The notes below the pieces were generated by a model. That model was not told the origin of the DNA. It searched no databases and worked only from the letters and a program-made list of their open reading frames with translations. Made by a program: the position numbers and the translations under genes. Positions 1 through 10,087 of a DNA stretch of 64,000 nt are shown piece by piece (positions within the stretch are counted from its first letter, which is position 1; the number at the start of each line of letters is the position of its first letter). Location of the stretch: contig JAIBAE010000001.1 in the NCBI GenBank assembly GCA_019695345.1, positions 1 through 64,000 on the forward strand, written 5' to 3'. This stretch comes from Bacteroidota bacterium. GTDB taxonomy: Bacteria; Bacteroidota; Ignavibacteria; Kapaibacteriales; NICIL-2.

Positions 1-3000
1 TAGACTTAGCAACAAGTGAAGTCAACGGTGTATTACCAATTGCCAACGGTGGAACCAACAGCAGTACGGCGTTGAATAACAACCGCATCATGGTATCAAG
101 TGGTGGAAGTATAGTTGAAGCTGGCGCGTTAACGAACGGACAGTTGTTGATAGGTAGTACAGGAGCAGCGCCTGTAGCAGCAACATTGACGGGAGGAACA
201 GGAATCAGTATCAGTAATAATGCAGGAAGTATAACAATAAATAGTACAGCCAGCCAGATAAGTAACGGAACAACAACAAACTCAACCTTACGCTGGAATG
301 GAACGAACTGGGTAGAGAATACATCATTGCTTGCAACGGCAACAGGAAGTGTGACGGTAGGTGGAAACAGTCAGGCGGGAACGATGTTGCTTAGCGACGG
401 TTCTGTCAGCGCAAAAACAGCAACAATAGGTGTAGCAACGTTAGGCGCAAATAGAATATATACAATACCCGAATCAGGCAATAATGCAAGTTTTGTGATG
501 ACCGAAGGTACACAAACCATAAATGGAAGTAAAACCTTTGGCAGTACGTTAACGATTACTCCGTTCAGCAGTGCGGGTGTTGTTAAGAACAATGCAAGTG
601 GAGTATTGAGTAGTGGCACTGTGAGCTTGTCATCGGCAAGCGAAGTCAGTGGTGTATTACCAATAGCCAACGGTGGAACAAACAGCAGTACGGCATTGAA
701 CAACAACCGCATCATGGTATCAAGTGGTGGAAGTATAGTTGAAGCTGTCGCGTTAACGAACGGACAGTTGTTGATAGGTAGTACAGGAGCAGCCCCTGTA
801 GCAGCATCGTTAACAGCGGGAGCAGGAATAACAATAACACCGGGAGCTGGAACAATAACAGTAAGTAGTTCCATAGCAAGTGTAGGAGCCGGAACAACAA
901 ACAATTCAACGTTGCGGTATAACCTTGCAACAAGCCAATGGGTAGAGAACACGAATATTCAAACCTCGGCAGGTGTGTTAACACTTGGTTCAAACAGTAA
1001 TGCAGGAAGTATAGTTATAAACGATGGTCAGGCAACTTCAAAGACGGCAACATTATCGTTGGCTAACTTAGCAGCAAACCGTGTATATACAATACCCGAA
1101 TCAGGCAATAATGCAAGCTTTGTAATGACCGAAGGTACACAAACCATAAATGGAAGTAAGACCTTTGGCAGTACGTTAACGATTACTCCGTTCAGCAGCG
1201 CGGGTGTTGTTAAGAACAATGCAAGTGGAGTATTGAGTTCAGGGCAAGTTACTCTGACTACAGATGTAACAGGTGTATTACCAATAGCCAATGGTGGAAC
1301 GAACAGCAGTACGGCATTAAACAACAACCGTATCATGGTATCAAGTGGTGGAAGTATTGTTGAAGCTGGTGCGTTAACGAACGGACAGTTGTTGATAGGT
1401 AGTACAGGAGCAGCGCCTGTAGCAGCAACATTGACGGGAGGAACAGGAATCAGTATCAGTAATAATGCAGGAAGTATAACAATAAACAGTACAGCCAGCC
1501 AGATAAGTAACGGAACAACAACAAACTCAACCTTACGCTGGAATGGAACGAACTGGGTAGAGAATACATCATTGCTTGCAACGGCAACAGGAAGTGTGAC
1601 GGTAGGTGGAAACAGTCAGGCGGGAACGATGTTGCTTAGCGACGGTTCTGTCAGCGCAAAAACAGCAACAATAGGTGTAGCAACGTTAGGCGCAAATAGA
1701 ATATATACTATTCCCGAAGCAGGTAACAATGCAAGCTTTGTGATGACGGAAGGTACACAAACAATAAACGGAAGTAAGTCATTCACAAGTAATGTCCTCT
1801 TAACTAATAGCGGAACAGCTACCGAATTGAGATTGTATGAGCCAAGTGCAAGTGGTAATAACTATACTGCTTTTAAAGCATCAGGGCAACTGGCAGATAT
1901 AACCTATACATTGCCAACATCTGCACCTACTGTAAATCAGATTCTTAGTAGTGATGCAAGTGGAAACTTAAGCTGGGTAACACCATCAACAGTTGCAACG
2001 GCATTGCCGTTATCTGGTTTAACGGCGGCAACAGCCACAAACAGTATTAATAGTGCGGACTACGCTCAAACATGGGCATGGAATACACTGTCAAGTAATT
2101 CTGCTCTAACTTTGTCGTCAACAAGTACAGCCGCGGCTAGTAATACGCAAACCCTCTTAAATATTTCTATGAGTGGGGCAAATGCTACAGCTACCCAAAC
2201 TACATACGGAATGCAGATAGCCAACACACACACAGGAACTACATCAACAAACATCGGATTAAGTGTTAGTGCAAGTGGTGGTACTAATAACTATGCCTTA
2301 GTAGTACCAAATGGTAATGTTGGAATAGGTACTTCATCTCCGGCTTTACCGCTTCATGTAGTAAATACCGGTAGTCAGTTGAGATTAGCATATGATGCAA
2401 CCAACTATACTTCCTTTACAGCAATGAATAATGGAAATTTTGGTATTAATCCCACTGGTGGTTTAACATCATTCACCGGTATGGTTTCAACATCAAATAC
2501 ACTAATGGTTTCTTCAGGCGGAGCAAATATTACTGGTAACAGTACAGTAACTGGTACCTTTGGTGTTGGTGGTCATGTTTCTCTTACAAATTCCGGCAGT
2601 GCGAGCGAGTTGCGTTTCTACGAACCAAGTGCTGGCGGTACTGAGTACTCAGCGTTTAAAGCAGGGACTCAAAGTGCTAACTTAACATATACATTGCCAA
2701 CAGTAGCACCAACAGCAAATCAGGTATTAAGCAGCGATGCAAGCGGAAACCTTAGCTGGGCTACACCATCTACAACGGCAACGGCCTTGCCGTTATCAGG
2801 TTTAACCGCCGCAACAGCAACAAACAGTATCAATAGTGCAGATTATGCTCAAACCTGGGCTTGGAATACACTGTCAAGCAATTCAGCATTAACATTGTCA
2901 TCAACAAGTACGGCAGCGGCAAGTAATACACAGAAGATATTAAATATCTCGCTAAGCGGAGCAAATGCAACAGCATCACAAACAACATACGGTCAGTACA

Positions 3001-6000
3001 CAACAAATACACACACTGGTACAAGCTCAACAAACATTGCAGGGTACTTTAGTGCAAGTGGTGGGACTGTTAATTATGGAATCGTTGTTCCAAGTGGAGA
3101 AGTTGGAATTGGAACTGCAACACCAGGTTACGGATTAGAGGTTGATAAAGCAACATTCTATTTCCATACAGGTGCAACACCATATATGTATGGTGCAAAC
3201 TCAGGAACTGTTGCTATTGGATTTTCATCGGCAGCAGCAAGCACGCTTGGTGTTGGAGGCAATACTTCTATTGGGTACTCTTATGCAAGTATTGCAGCAC
3301 CTACCGATGGTTTGATTGTAAAAGGTACAACCGGTATAGGAACAAGTTCACCAAGCCAGAAATTACATGTAGCCGGGAATATACTTGTTGACACAAGCGC
3401 GGCAAGTACGGCGGGTAAAATAATCTTTAACAACCCTGCGCGGACATTTGCCACAAGTTTCAAAGCTGGCGCTCAAACTATTGATGTAGATTATACTTTA
3501 CCAACATCAGCACCAAATGCCGGCAATGTATTAAGTAGCACTGCGGCAGGTGTTTTAAGTTGGGTTGACCCCGCCGCAGTTGCAAACGCTTGGTCATTAT
3601 CAGGGAATAGTGGTACAAATTCAACAACAAACTTCTTGGGAACAACCGACAACACAGACTTGGTAATAAAAGTAAACAATACCAAATCAGGCTTAATTAA
3701 TATTGCACAATACAATGTAACTTTGGGATATGAATCCGGCTTAAATCTGTCATCCGGAAGTTATAATACATTCTATGGTGCCGGTGCCGGTAAAACAAAC
3801 ACAACACAAGGTGTAAATACTTATGTAGGTCACGAGGCAGGACGTGATATCAATGCTGGTGGCGGTTATAATACTATCATGGGTGCCGGTGCCGGTAAGT
3901 TATCAACTACACTTGGTACTTCTGTATTTATTGGAGCAAATACCGGTGGTAGTGCAACTGGTAACAATGCAACATATGTTGGAGCATATGCCGGAAGAAA
4001 CTCAACAGCCGATAACAACACACTTCTTGGTTATAATGCTGGGTATTACAACACAACCGGAGCAAATAATACTTTAGTAGGTACTAGTGCGGGACAAGGT
4101 CCCTCATCAAATGCGCATTCTAACAATACAATGTTGGGATATCGTACCGGTTACGGAGTAACAAGTGGTTCGAACAATATCTTGGTTGGTTATCAAAGCG
4201 GCGATGCTCTTACTACAGGTTCAAACAACATAGTAATCGGCTACGATATTGATGCACCAAGTGGAACAAGCAGTAATCAATTATCAATTGGAAATATCAT
4301 TTATGGCACAAGTGTAAATGGAAGCGGTACAATAATCTCAACCGGTAATATTGGTATCGGAACAAATGCACCAAGCCAACGTTTACACGTAGCAGGTAAT
4401 ATTCTTGTTGACACAAGCGCGGCAAGTACGGCGGGTAAAATAATCTTTAACAACCCTGCGCGGACATTTGCTACAAGTTTCAAAGCTGGTGCTCAAACTG
4501 TTAACTTAGATTACACACTACCAACAACTGCACCAACGGCAAACCAAGTGCTAAGCAGTGATGCAAGTGGAAACCTTAGTTGGGCAACACCATCAACAAC
4601 AGCAACTGCATTGCCATTGTCAGGGTTAACCGCAGCTACAGCAACTAACAGTATCAACAGTGCAGACTATGCTCAAACATGGGCATGGAACTCGTTGGGT
4701 AGTACTTCGGCTTTAACGTTATCAACAACATCAACTGCTGCTGCAAGTAATACGCAAACGTTATTAAATATCTCAATGAGTGGGGCGAATGCTTCTGCTA
4801 CTCAAACAACATACGGAATGCAGATAGCCAATACACACACAGGAACATCATCAACAAATGTTGGGTTGAGTGTAAGTGCAAGTGGTGGAACAAACAATTA
4901 TGCATTGGTTATTCCTAGTGGAAATGTCGGAATAGGAACAACAACGCCAACGCGGGCGTTAGATGTAAGCGGGACATTTAATGCAACCGGAGCGGCAACA
5001 TTAGGTTCAACACTTGGTGTAACAGGAGCAACAACATTATCTTCAACACTTGGTGTAACAGGAATAACAACATTTGATAACTCCATTAAAATACGCGAAG
5101 GCGGAGCATCTCCAACGTTTTATACTACATTTCAAGGTGGCGACCAAAGTGCCAATCTTACATATACACTACCAACAACTGCACCAACGGCAAACCAAGT
5201 GCTAAGCAGTGATGCAAGTGGAAACCTAAGTTGGGCAACACCATCAACAACAGCAACATCATTACCATTATCAGGTTTAACCGCCGCAACAGCAACTAAC
5301 AGTATTAACAGTGCAGACTTCGCTCAAATATGGGCATGGAATACACTGTCAAGCAATTCAGCATTAACGTTGTCATCAACAAGTACTGCTGCAGCAAGTA
5401 ATACACAAAAGCTGTTGAATATCTCGTTAAGTGGTGCTAACGGAACAGCATCGCAAACAACCTATGGGCAGTACACAACCAATACGCATACAGGCACAAC
5501 CTCAACAAACGTGGCAGGGTACTTTAGTGCAAGTGGTGGTACAAATAATTATGGTTTGATTGTAGCAAGTGGTTATGTAGGTATAGGAACCACAATACCA
5601 ACAGTAACATTACACAATATCACAACTGATGCAGCTACTGCAACAACAACCATAGGCGAAACAGTAGGACATAACTCAAGCGGCACACCCGCGACAAGTT
5701 TTGGAGTGGGTACAAAGTATACATTACAAAGTAGCACCACAGCCGACCAAGATGCAGCACAAATAAGCACAATTTGGACAACAGCTACTCATGCATCGCG
5801 CACGAGTGCATTAACGTTCTCTACAGTAACAAGTGCAGCAGCGTTATCAGAAACAATGCGAATAACAAACGGACAAGTAGGAATAAACACAACATCGTTA
5901 ACAAGTGGAAGTACATTAGATGTTAAAGGGCATATAGCATTAAGTAACGGCGGAACAGCAAGCGAGTTGCGTTTTTACGAACCAAGCGGTAGCGGAAGTA

Positions 6001-6830
6001 ACTACACCGCGTTTAAAGCACAGGCACAAGCAGCGGATATAACCTACACCTTACCTGCAGCAGACGCAACGGTAAGCGGGCAAGTACTCAGCTCAAATGC
6101 AGCCGGAACGTTAAGTTGGGTAACACCATCAACAACGGCAACAGCATTGCCGTTATCCGGTTTAACCGCAGCAACAGCAACAAACAGTATTAACAGTGCA
6201 GACTTCGCACAAACATGGGCATGGAACACGCTGTCAAGTAACTCTGCATTAACATTGTCATCAACCAGTACAGCCGCAGCAAGTAATACTCAAACATTGT
6301 TAAACATTACCATGAGTGGTGCAAACGCAACAGCCTCTCAAACAACGTATGGTGCGCAAATTTCTAACACGCATACAGGCACAACAAATACAAATGTTGG
6401 TTTATCTATTACGGCAAGTGGTGCTACAAACAATTACGCTTTGGTAATTCCTTCGGGATATGTAGGTGTAGGTACATCGGCTCCGGCAACATCGGTTGAT
6501 GTTGATGGTGCTGTTTCTATGCGTCCGGGTACAGCAAGTATTACAACCGATAACCAAGCAGTTACGGTTTCTAACAGGTCGTTCTTGCGCTTAACATCTA
6601 ATAGTACGCCGGCTAACAGAACCATCACACTTTCAAACGGATTACAAGATGGCCAGGTGCTGTATATCCGTATTGATGGTAGTGGAACATCAACAAATGG
6701 TGTTGAGATAGCTGATAGTGGAAATTGCAATCTTTCGGGGTTGGCGCAAATACTCGATGGTGGTGTTATTCAACTTATTTGGGATAGCAGTGCTACAAAA
6801 TGGTTTGAAGTAACGCGTTCAAATAACTAA
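1..6830 (+). CDS. Giant tail-fibre-like repetitive surface protein, 5' partial
   Basis: The frame is open from base 3 to the TAA at 6828-6830, so the true start lies outside the window; about 2275 codons are visible. The protein is Ser/Thr/Ala/Asn/Gly-rich with almost no Cys. Modules seen in order: VLPIANGGTNSSTAL tail-fibre-like repeats (first 430 residues), repeated ELRLYEPS...YTLP...LSSDASGNLSW units, TWAWNTL...NTHTG...NVGIGT units, a YadA-head-like stretch of NNTLLGYNAG-type repeats (about residues 1240-1430), and a final domain of about 100 residues ending in FEVTRSNN. This last domain resembles the end of the gene at 16285, not the ends of the other six. Tail-fibre-like modules suggest a fibrous trimeric surface appendage or adhesin (inference). 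Bases 80-470 recur almost unchanged at 1325-1715. No T9SS sorting domain is seen. Confidence 0.75.
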   Translation, partial: DLATSEVNGVLPIANGGTNSSTALNNNRIMVSSGGSIVEAGALTNGQLLIGSTGAAPVAATLTGGTGISISNNAGSITINSTASQISNGTTTNSTLRWNGTNWVENTSLLATATGSVTVGGNSQAGTMLLSDGSVSAKTATIGVATLGANRIYTIPESGNNASFVMTEGTQTINGSKTFGSTLTITPFSSAGVVKNNASGVLSSGTVSLSSASEVSGVLPIANGGTNSSTALNNNRIMVSSGGSIVEAVALTNGQLLIGSTGAAPVAASLTAGAGITITPGAGTITVSSSIASVGAGTTNNSTLRYNLATSQWVENTNIQTSAGVLTLGSNSNAGSIVINDGQATSKTATLSLANLAANRVYTIPESGNNASFVMTEGTQTINGSKTFGSTLTITPFSSAGVVKNNASGVLSSGQVTLTTDVTGVLPIANGGTNSSTALNNNRIMVSSGGSIVEAGALTNGQLLIGSTGAAPVAATLTGGTGISISNNAGSITINSTASQISNGTTTNSTLRWNGTNWVENTSLLATATGSVTVGGNSQAGTMLLSDGSVSAKTATIGVATLGANRIYTIPEAGNNASFVMTEGTQTINGSKSFTSNVLLTNSGTATELRLYEPSASGNNYTAFKASGQLADITYTLPTSAPTVNQILSSDASGNLSWVTPSTVATALPLSGLTAATATNSINSADYAQTWAWNTLSSNSALTLSSTSTAAASNTQTLLNISMSGANATATQTTYGMQIANTHTGTTSTNIGLSVSASGGTNNYALVVPNGNVGIGTSSPALPLHVVNTGSQLRLAYDATNYTSFTAMNNGNFGINPTGGLTSFTGMVSTSNTLMVSSGGANITGNSTVTGTFGVGGHVSLTNSGSASELRFYEPSAGGTEYSAFKAGTQSANLTYTLPTVAPTANQVLSSDASGNLSWATPSTTATALPLSGLTAATATNSINSADYAQTWAWNTLSSNSALTLSSTSTAAASNTQKILNISLSGANATASQTTYGQYTTNTHTGTSSTNIAGYFSASGGTVNYGIVVPSGEVGIGTATPGYGLEVDKATFYFHTGATPYMYGANSGTVAIGFSSAAASTLGVGGNTSIGYSYASIAAPTDGLIVKGTTGIGTSSPSQKLHVAGNILVDTSAASTAGKIIFNNPARTFATSFKAGAQTIDVDYTLPTSAPNAGNVLSSTAAGVLSWVDPAAVANAWSLSGNSGTNSTTNFLGTTDNTDLVIKVNNTKSGLINIAQYNVTLGYESGLNLSSGSYNTFYGAGAGKTNTTQGVNTYVGHEAGRDINAGGGYNTIMGAGAGKLSTTLGTSVFIGANTGGSATGNNATYVGAYAGRNSTADNNTLLGYNAGYYNTTGANNTLVGTSAGQGPSSNAHSNNTMLGYRTGYGVTSGSNNILVGYQSGDALTTGSNNIVIGYDIDAPSGTSSNQLSIGNIIYGTSVNGSGTIISTGNIGIGTNAPSQRLHVAGNILVDTSAASTAGKIIFNNPARTFATSFKAGAQTVNLDYTLPTTAPTANQVLSSDASGNLSWATPSTTATALPLSGLTAATATNSINSADYAQTWAWNSLGSTSALTLSTTSTAAASNTQTLLNISMSGANASATQTTYGMQIANTHTGTSSTNVGLSVSASGGTNNYALVIPSGNVGIGTTTPTRALDVSGTFNATGAATLGSTLGVTGATTLSSTLGVTGITTFDNSIKIREGGASPTFYTTFQGGDQSANLTYTLPTTAPTANQVLSSDASGNLSWATPSTTATSLPLSGLTAATATNSINSADFAQIWAWNTLSSNSALTLSSTSTAAASNTQKLLNISLSGANGTASQTTYGQYTTNTHTGTTSTNVAGYFSASGGTNNYGLIVASGYVGIGTTIPTVTLHNITTDAATATTTIGETVGHNSSGTPATSFGVGTKYTLQSSTTADQDAAQISTIWTTATHASRTSALTFSTVTSAAALSETMRITNGQVGINTTSLTSGSTLDVKGHIALSNGGTASELRFYEPSGSGSNYTAFKAQAQAADITYTLPAADATVSGQVLSSNAAGTLSWVTPSTTATALPLSGLTAATATNSINSADFAQTWAWNTLSSNSALTLSSTSTAAASNTQTLLNITMSGANATASQTTYGAQISNTHTGTTNTNVGLSITASGATNNYALVIPSGYVGVGTSAPATSVDVDGAVSMRPGTASITTDNQAVTVSNRSFLRLTSNSTPANRTITLSNGLQDGQVLYIRIDGSGTSTNGVEIADSGNCNLSGLAQILDGGVIQLIWDSSATKWFEVTRSNN

Positions 6831-6861
6831 TCGTAGTTGTACGATAGTAGAGTTTCCCTCT

Positions 6862-7037
6862 TTTGCCGAAGCGAGCCATACTGCGCCGTCACTCGGGCGG
6901 TACAAATCGGTTCAGCATCGCAAATAGTGAGAGCGAATTGTATAGTACGATAAACAATTGAAAATGAGTGATGGTTCTTTCTGGCAATATAATGGATGAT
7001 TTGTGCAGAAGATACGATGCCATCATGCGATAGCAAA
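6862..7037 (+). repeat. Intergenic repeat copy with TGCCGAAGC left end
   Basis: It begins 30 bases after the first gene with TTTGCCGAAGCGAGCC...CTGCGCCGTCACTCGGGCGG and ends with GATGCCATCATGCGATAGCA. It fills the gap between the first two array genes. Confidence 0.5.
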
Positions 7038-7071
7038 TACAATTAGTAATTTCTGAATTAACGGATTTACG

Positions 7072-9981
7072 ATGAGTTACGTAAAACATATCATACTAAT
7101 TGGCGGTATCATAGTGTTGATGCATCCTGTTGTTGTGTGTGCACAAGGAAGCACAACACAGCAGGGTATTAGGTTTATACATCCAAACTCAACTACCAAT
7201 GCTATATCGCTTGTGCCTCCATCCAGCATTACAAGTTATACGTTAACATTGCCGGGCACACAAGGTGCAGCAAGTTCGTATTTAATGAACGACGGCAGTG
7301 GAAATTTATCGTGGCAAACATTAAGCAGTAGTACGGCACTTTCTGGTATAACAGCCGCTACTGCAACGAACAGCATTAACAGTTCGAACTTTGGGCAGAC
7401 ATGGGCATGGAATACACTTGCCGGTACATCGGCACTAACATTATCTTCAACAAGTACAGCAGCGGCAAGTAATGCGCAAACGTTATTAAACATATCATTA
7501 AGCGGAGCTAATGCAACAGCCACACAAACAACGTACGGCATGCAAGTAGCCAACACGCATACGGGCACAAGTTCTACAAACATAGCAGGGTACTTTACAG
7601 CAAGTGGAGGTACTAATAACTACGGATTGATTGTAGCAAGTGGTAATGTTGGTATAGGAACAACTACACCCAATGCTTTATTGGATGTTAAGGGAAATGT
7701 GCTACTAACAAACGGCGGCACAGCAAGCGAGTTACGACTTTACGAGCCAAGTGCAAGCGGAAGTAACTACACCGGATTTAAGGCACAGGCACAAACAGCA
7801 GATGTTACCTACACCTTACCTGCTGCCGATGGAACAAGTGGATACGCTCTAACTACAAATGGTAGTGGAACGTTAAGTTGGGCAGCTGTTGCTAACTCTT
7901 CAACAGCATGGATGCGCGCAGGTAATTCTTCAACCACACCGGGTACTGATTTTGTAGGTACAACCGATGCTCAGGATTTGATGTTTAAAGTAAACAACAC
8001 TGAGCGATTTACACTTAAGCAATCAACAGGATTTTTGCATCTTAACCAAACAAATCAAAACACAATGATGGGGTATCAGGTTGCCAATGCTTCGCCTAGT
8101 GGTGGCGCAAATACCGGTATTGGATATCAGTCGTTATATAACCTAACTACTGGTGCATCAAATGTTGCTCTTGGTTTTGTTGCAATGTCGCAAAATCAAA
8201 CTGGCTCTCATAATACAGCATTAGGCACGGTAGCACTAAATGCAAATACTGGAAGTTACAATGTTGGTATCGGGTCGTGGAGCGGATATTGGATGACAGG
8301 GAGTAATAATACCGTGATTGGTTACTTGGCAGGGTATAATCACACTAACGGCAATTGGAATATATTTATAGGTGATTCGACCACCATACCTGCATCAACC
8401 ACAGGTTCCAACCTTTTGAATATTGGCAATAGTATTTACGGAACAAACATCAGCACGGCTTCGCCAAAAATTGGGATTGCAACAAGTTCCATTGCAAGTG
8501 GTGCTACACTTGATGTTCGCGGACACATTGCGTTATCAAATGCAGGTTCGGCAAGCGAGTTACGTTTGTACGAGCCAAGTGCAAGCGGAAGTAACTACAC
8601 CGCTTTTAAGGCACAGGCGCAAACGGCAGATGTTACTTACACCTTACCTGCCGCCGATGGCACAAGCGGGTATGTGCTGACAACAAATGGCAGCGGAACA
8701 TTAACTTGGTCTGCAATATCAGCATCAACAGCATTATCCGGGATAACTGCCGCAACAGGTACAAACAGTATAAATAGTTCCAACTATGGTCAGACATGGC
8801 AATGGAATACACTTGCAGGTACGTCGGCACTTACTTTATCTTCAACAAGTACTGCTGCTGCAAGTAATGCACAAACGTTGTTGAACATAGCACTCAGCGG
8901 TGCAAATGCAACTGCAAGCCAAATAACATACGGAATGCAAGTTGCAAATACTCATACTGGTAGCGGTACTAATATCGCCGGGTACTTTTCTGCAAGTGGC
9001 GGTACAAATAATTATGCCCTTGTTGTACCAAGCGGGTATGTTGGAATTGGTACTGCCACACCGTCAAAACCATTAGATGTTATTGGTAATCTATCTAACA
9101 GTAATATTCTTTCTGTAACAAACCAAAGTAATTCCGGATATAGCAGTGTGGACTTTATGAATGATGTTGGAGCTCTATCGAGTACATTTGGTTTTGCCAA
9201 CTCAGGTACCGGCGGAATTTTTAGCGGACGTGCCTATATGAACTCATACAATAACGATTTTGTGTTAACACGAAATTCATCGGAGTACTCGATATTTATT
9301 CAGGGCTCTTCAGGTAATATTGGATTGGGTACAAACAATCCGGTAACAAAACTTGATGTTACAGGAACAACATCATTATCAAACACCGGAACTGCGAGTG
9401 AATTGCGGTTTTATGAGCCAAGTGGAAGTGGTTCCAATTACACTGCTTTCAAGGCAGGAACTCAGTCTGCAAATGTTACGTACACGCTTCCTACTTCTGT
9501 GCCAACAACTAATCAGTATTTAGAATCTGATGCAAGTGGGAATTTGAGTTGGAAGTTCTCTCCGCAGTTTATCAGAAAAACAGCTGATGAGTCGCTTTCG
9601 TCTAATACAACATTACAGGATGATGATGAGTTACAGTTTAGTGTTGGTGCAAACGAAACTTGGGAGATTATTGCAGATTTAGATGTGTATGGTGCCAGCG
9701 GTGCTATTAAGGTAGCCATAACTATTTCCAGTGGTACCCTGCATGTTTATACGTTTCAGGAAGGAAATGGAACAGAGCAAGGTGAGTGGTTAACTAGTTC
9801 GGGAACTGCAAATACAAATGCAATTACCGTTGTTGATGCAAAAACCATTGTGAACTTTAAAGGATTGATTATTACTGGTGGAACCGGAGGTACTGTAAAG
9901 ATTAGGTGGGCTCAGAATTCATCCAGTGGTACTACTACTGTAAAGGCAAATTCTTATATGGTTGTTAAGCGTTGGCAGTAG
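7072..9981 (+). CDS. Secreted tail-fibre/YadA-head-like repeat protein (969 aa)
   Basis: A Sec signal peptide (residues 1-25, ending VVVCAQ) is followed by an N-terminal block beginning GSTTQQGIRFIHP that is nearly identical to those of the next two genes. Then come TWAWNTL/NTHTG/NVGIGT modules, ELRLYEPS/YTLP/LSW modules and a YadA-head-like run (about residues 333-460, repeats such as SHNTALGTVAL). The C-terminal domain (about 833-969) starts IRKTADESLSSN and contains WAQNSSSGTTTVK; it recurs in six of the eight array members. No Shine-Dalgarno is obvious before the ATG, but the bases just upstream (gaattaacggatttacg) are almost the same as before the next gene. Probably a fibrous cell-surface protein; function unknown. 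Confidence 0.8.
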   Translation: MSYVKHIILIGGIIVLMHPVVVCAQGSTTQQGIRFIHPNSTTNAISLVPPSSITSYTLTLPGTQGAASSYLMNDGSGNLSWQTLSSSTALSGITAATATNSINSSNFGQTWAWNTLAGTSALTLSSTSTAAASNAQTLLNISLSGANATATQTTYGMQVANTHTGTSSTNIAGYFTASGGTNNYGLIVASGNVGIGTTTPNALLDVKGNVLLTNGGTASELRLYEPSASGSNYTGFKAQAQTADVTYTLPAADGTSGYALTTNGSGTLSWAAVANSSTAWMRAGNSSTTPGTDFVGTTDAQDLMFKVNNTERFTLKQSTGFLHLNQTNQNTMMGYQVANASPSGGANTGIGYQSLYNLTTGASNVALGFVAMSQNQTGSHNTALGTVALNANTGSYNVGIGSWSGYWMTGSNNTVIGYLAGYNHTNGNWNIFIGDSTTIPASTTGSNLLNIGNSIYGTNISTASPKIGIATSSIASGATLDVRGHIALSNAGSASELRLYEPSASGSNYTAFKAQAQTADVTYTLPAADGTSGYVLTTNGSGTLTWSAISASTALSGITAATGTNSINSSNYGQTWQWNTLAGTSALTLSSTSTAAASNAQTLLNIALSGANATASQITYGMQVANTHTGSGTNIAGYFSASGGTNNYALVVPSGYVGIGTATPSKPLDVIGNLSNSNILSVTNQSNSGYSSVDFMNDVGALSSTFGFANSGTGGIFSGRAYMNSYNNDFVLTRNSSEYSIFIQGSSGNIGLGTNNPVTKLDVTGTTSLSNTGTASELRFYEPSGSGSNYTAFKAGTQSANVTYTLPTSVPTTNQYLESDASGNLSWKFSPQFIRKTADESLSSNTTLQDDDELQFSVGANETWEIIADLDVYGASGAIKVAITISSGTLHVYTFQEGNGTEQGEWLTSSGTANTNAITVVDAKTIVNFKGLIITGGTGGTVKIRWAQNSSSGTTTVKANSYMVVKRWQ

Positions 9982-9990
9982 TGGTACTAT

Positions 9991-10047
9991 CCGGCAAGCT
10001 GTGTTGATATAAATGTATATGGTTGGGTGCCGTCGGGCGACAGCAAA
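9991..10047 (+). repeat. Short intergenic repeat copy (about 57 bp)
   Basis: CCGGCAAGCTGTGTTG at the left and GGTGCCGTCGGGCGACAGCA at the right. The copy at 21611-21666 has the same short form. Confidence 0.5.
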
Positions 10048-10087
10048 AAATATAGTATGTAGTGTATTCTGAATTAATGGATTAACG

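Noticed and set aside
371-1336. Long antisense open frames opposite the repetitive surface genes, such as 371-952 and 1028-1336
   Set aside because: They arise because the repetitive low-complexity codon pattern lacks stops on the other strand. They recur wherever a given module recurs and have no ribosome sites.
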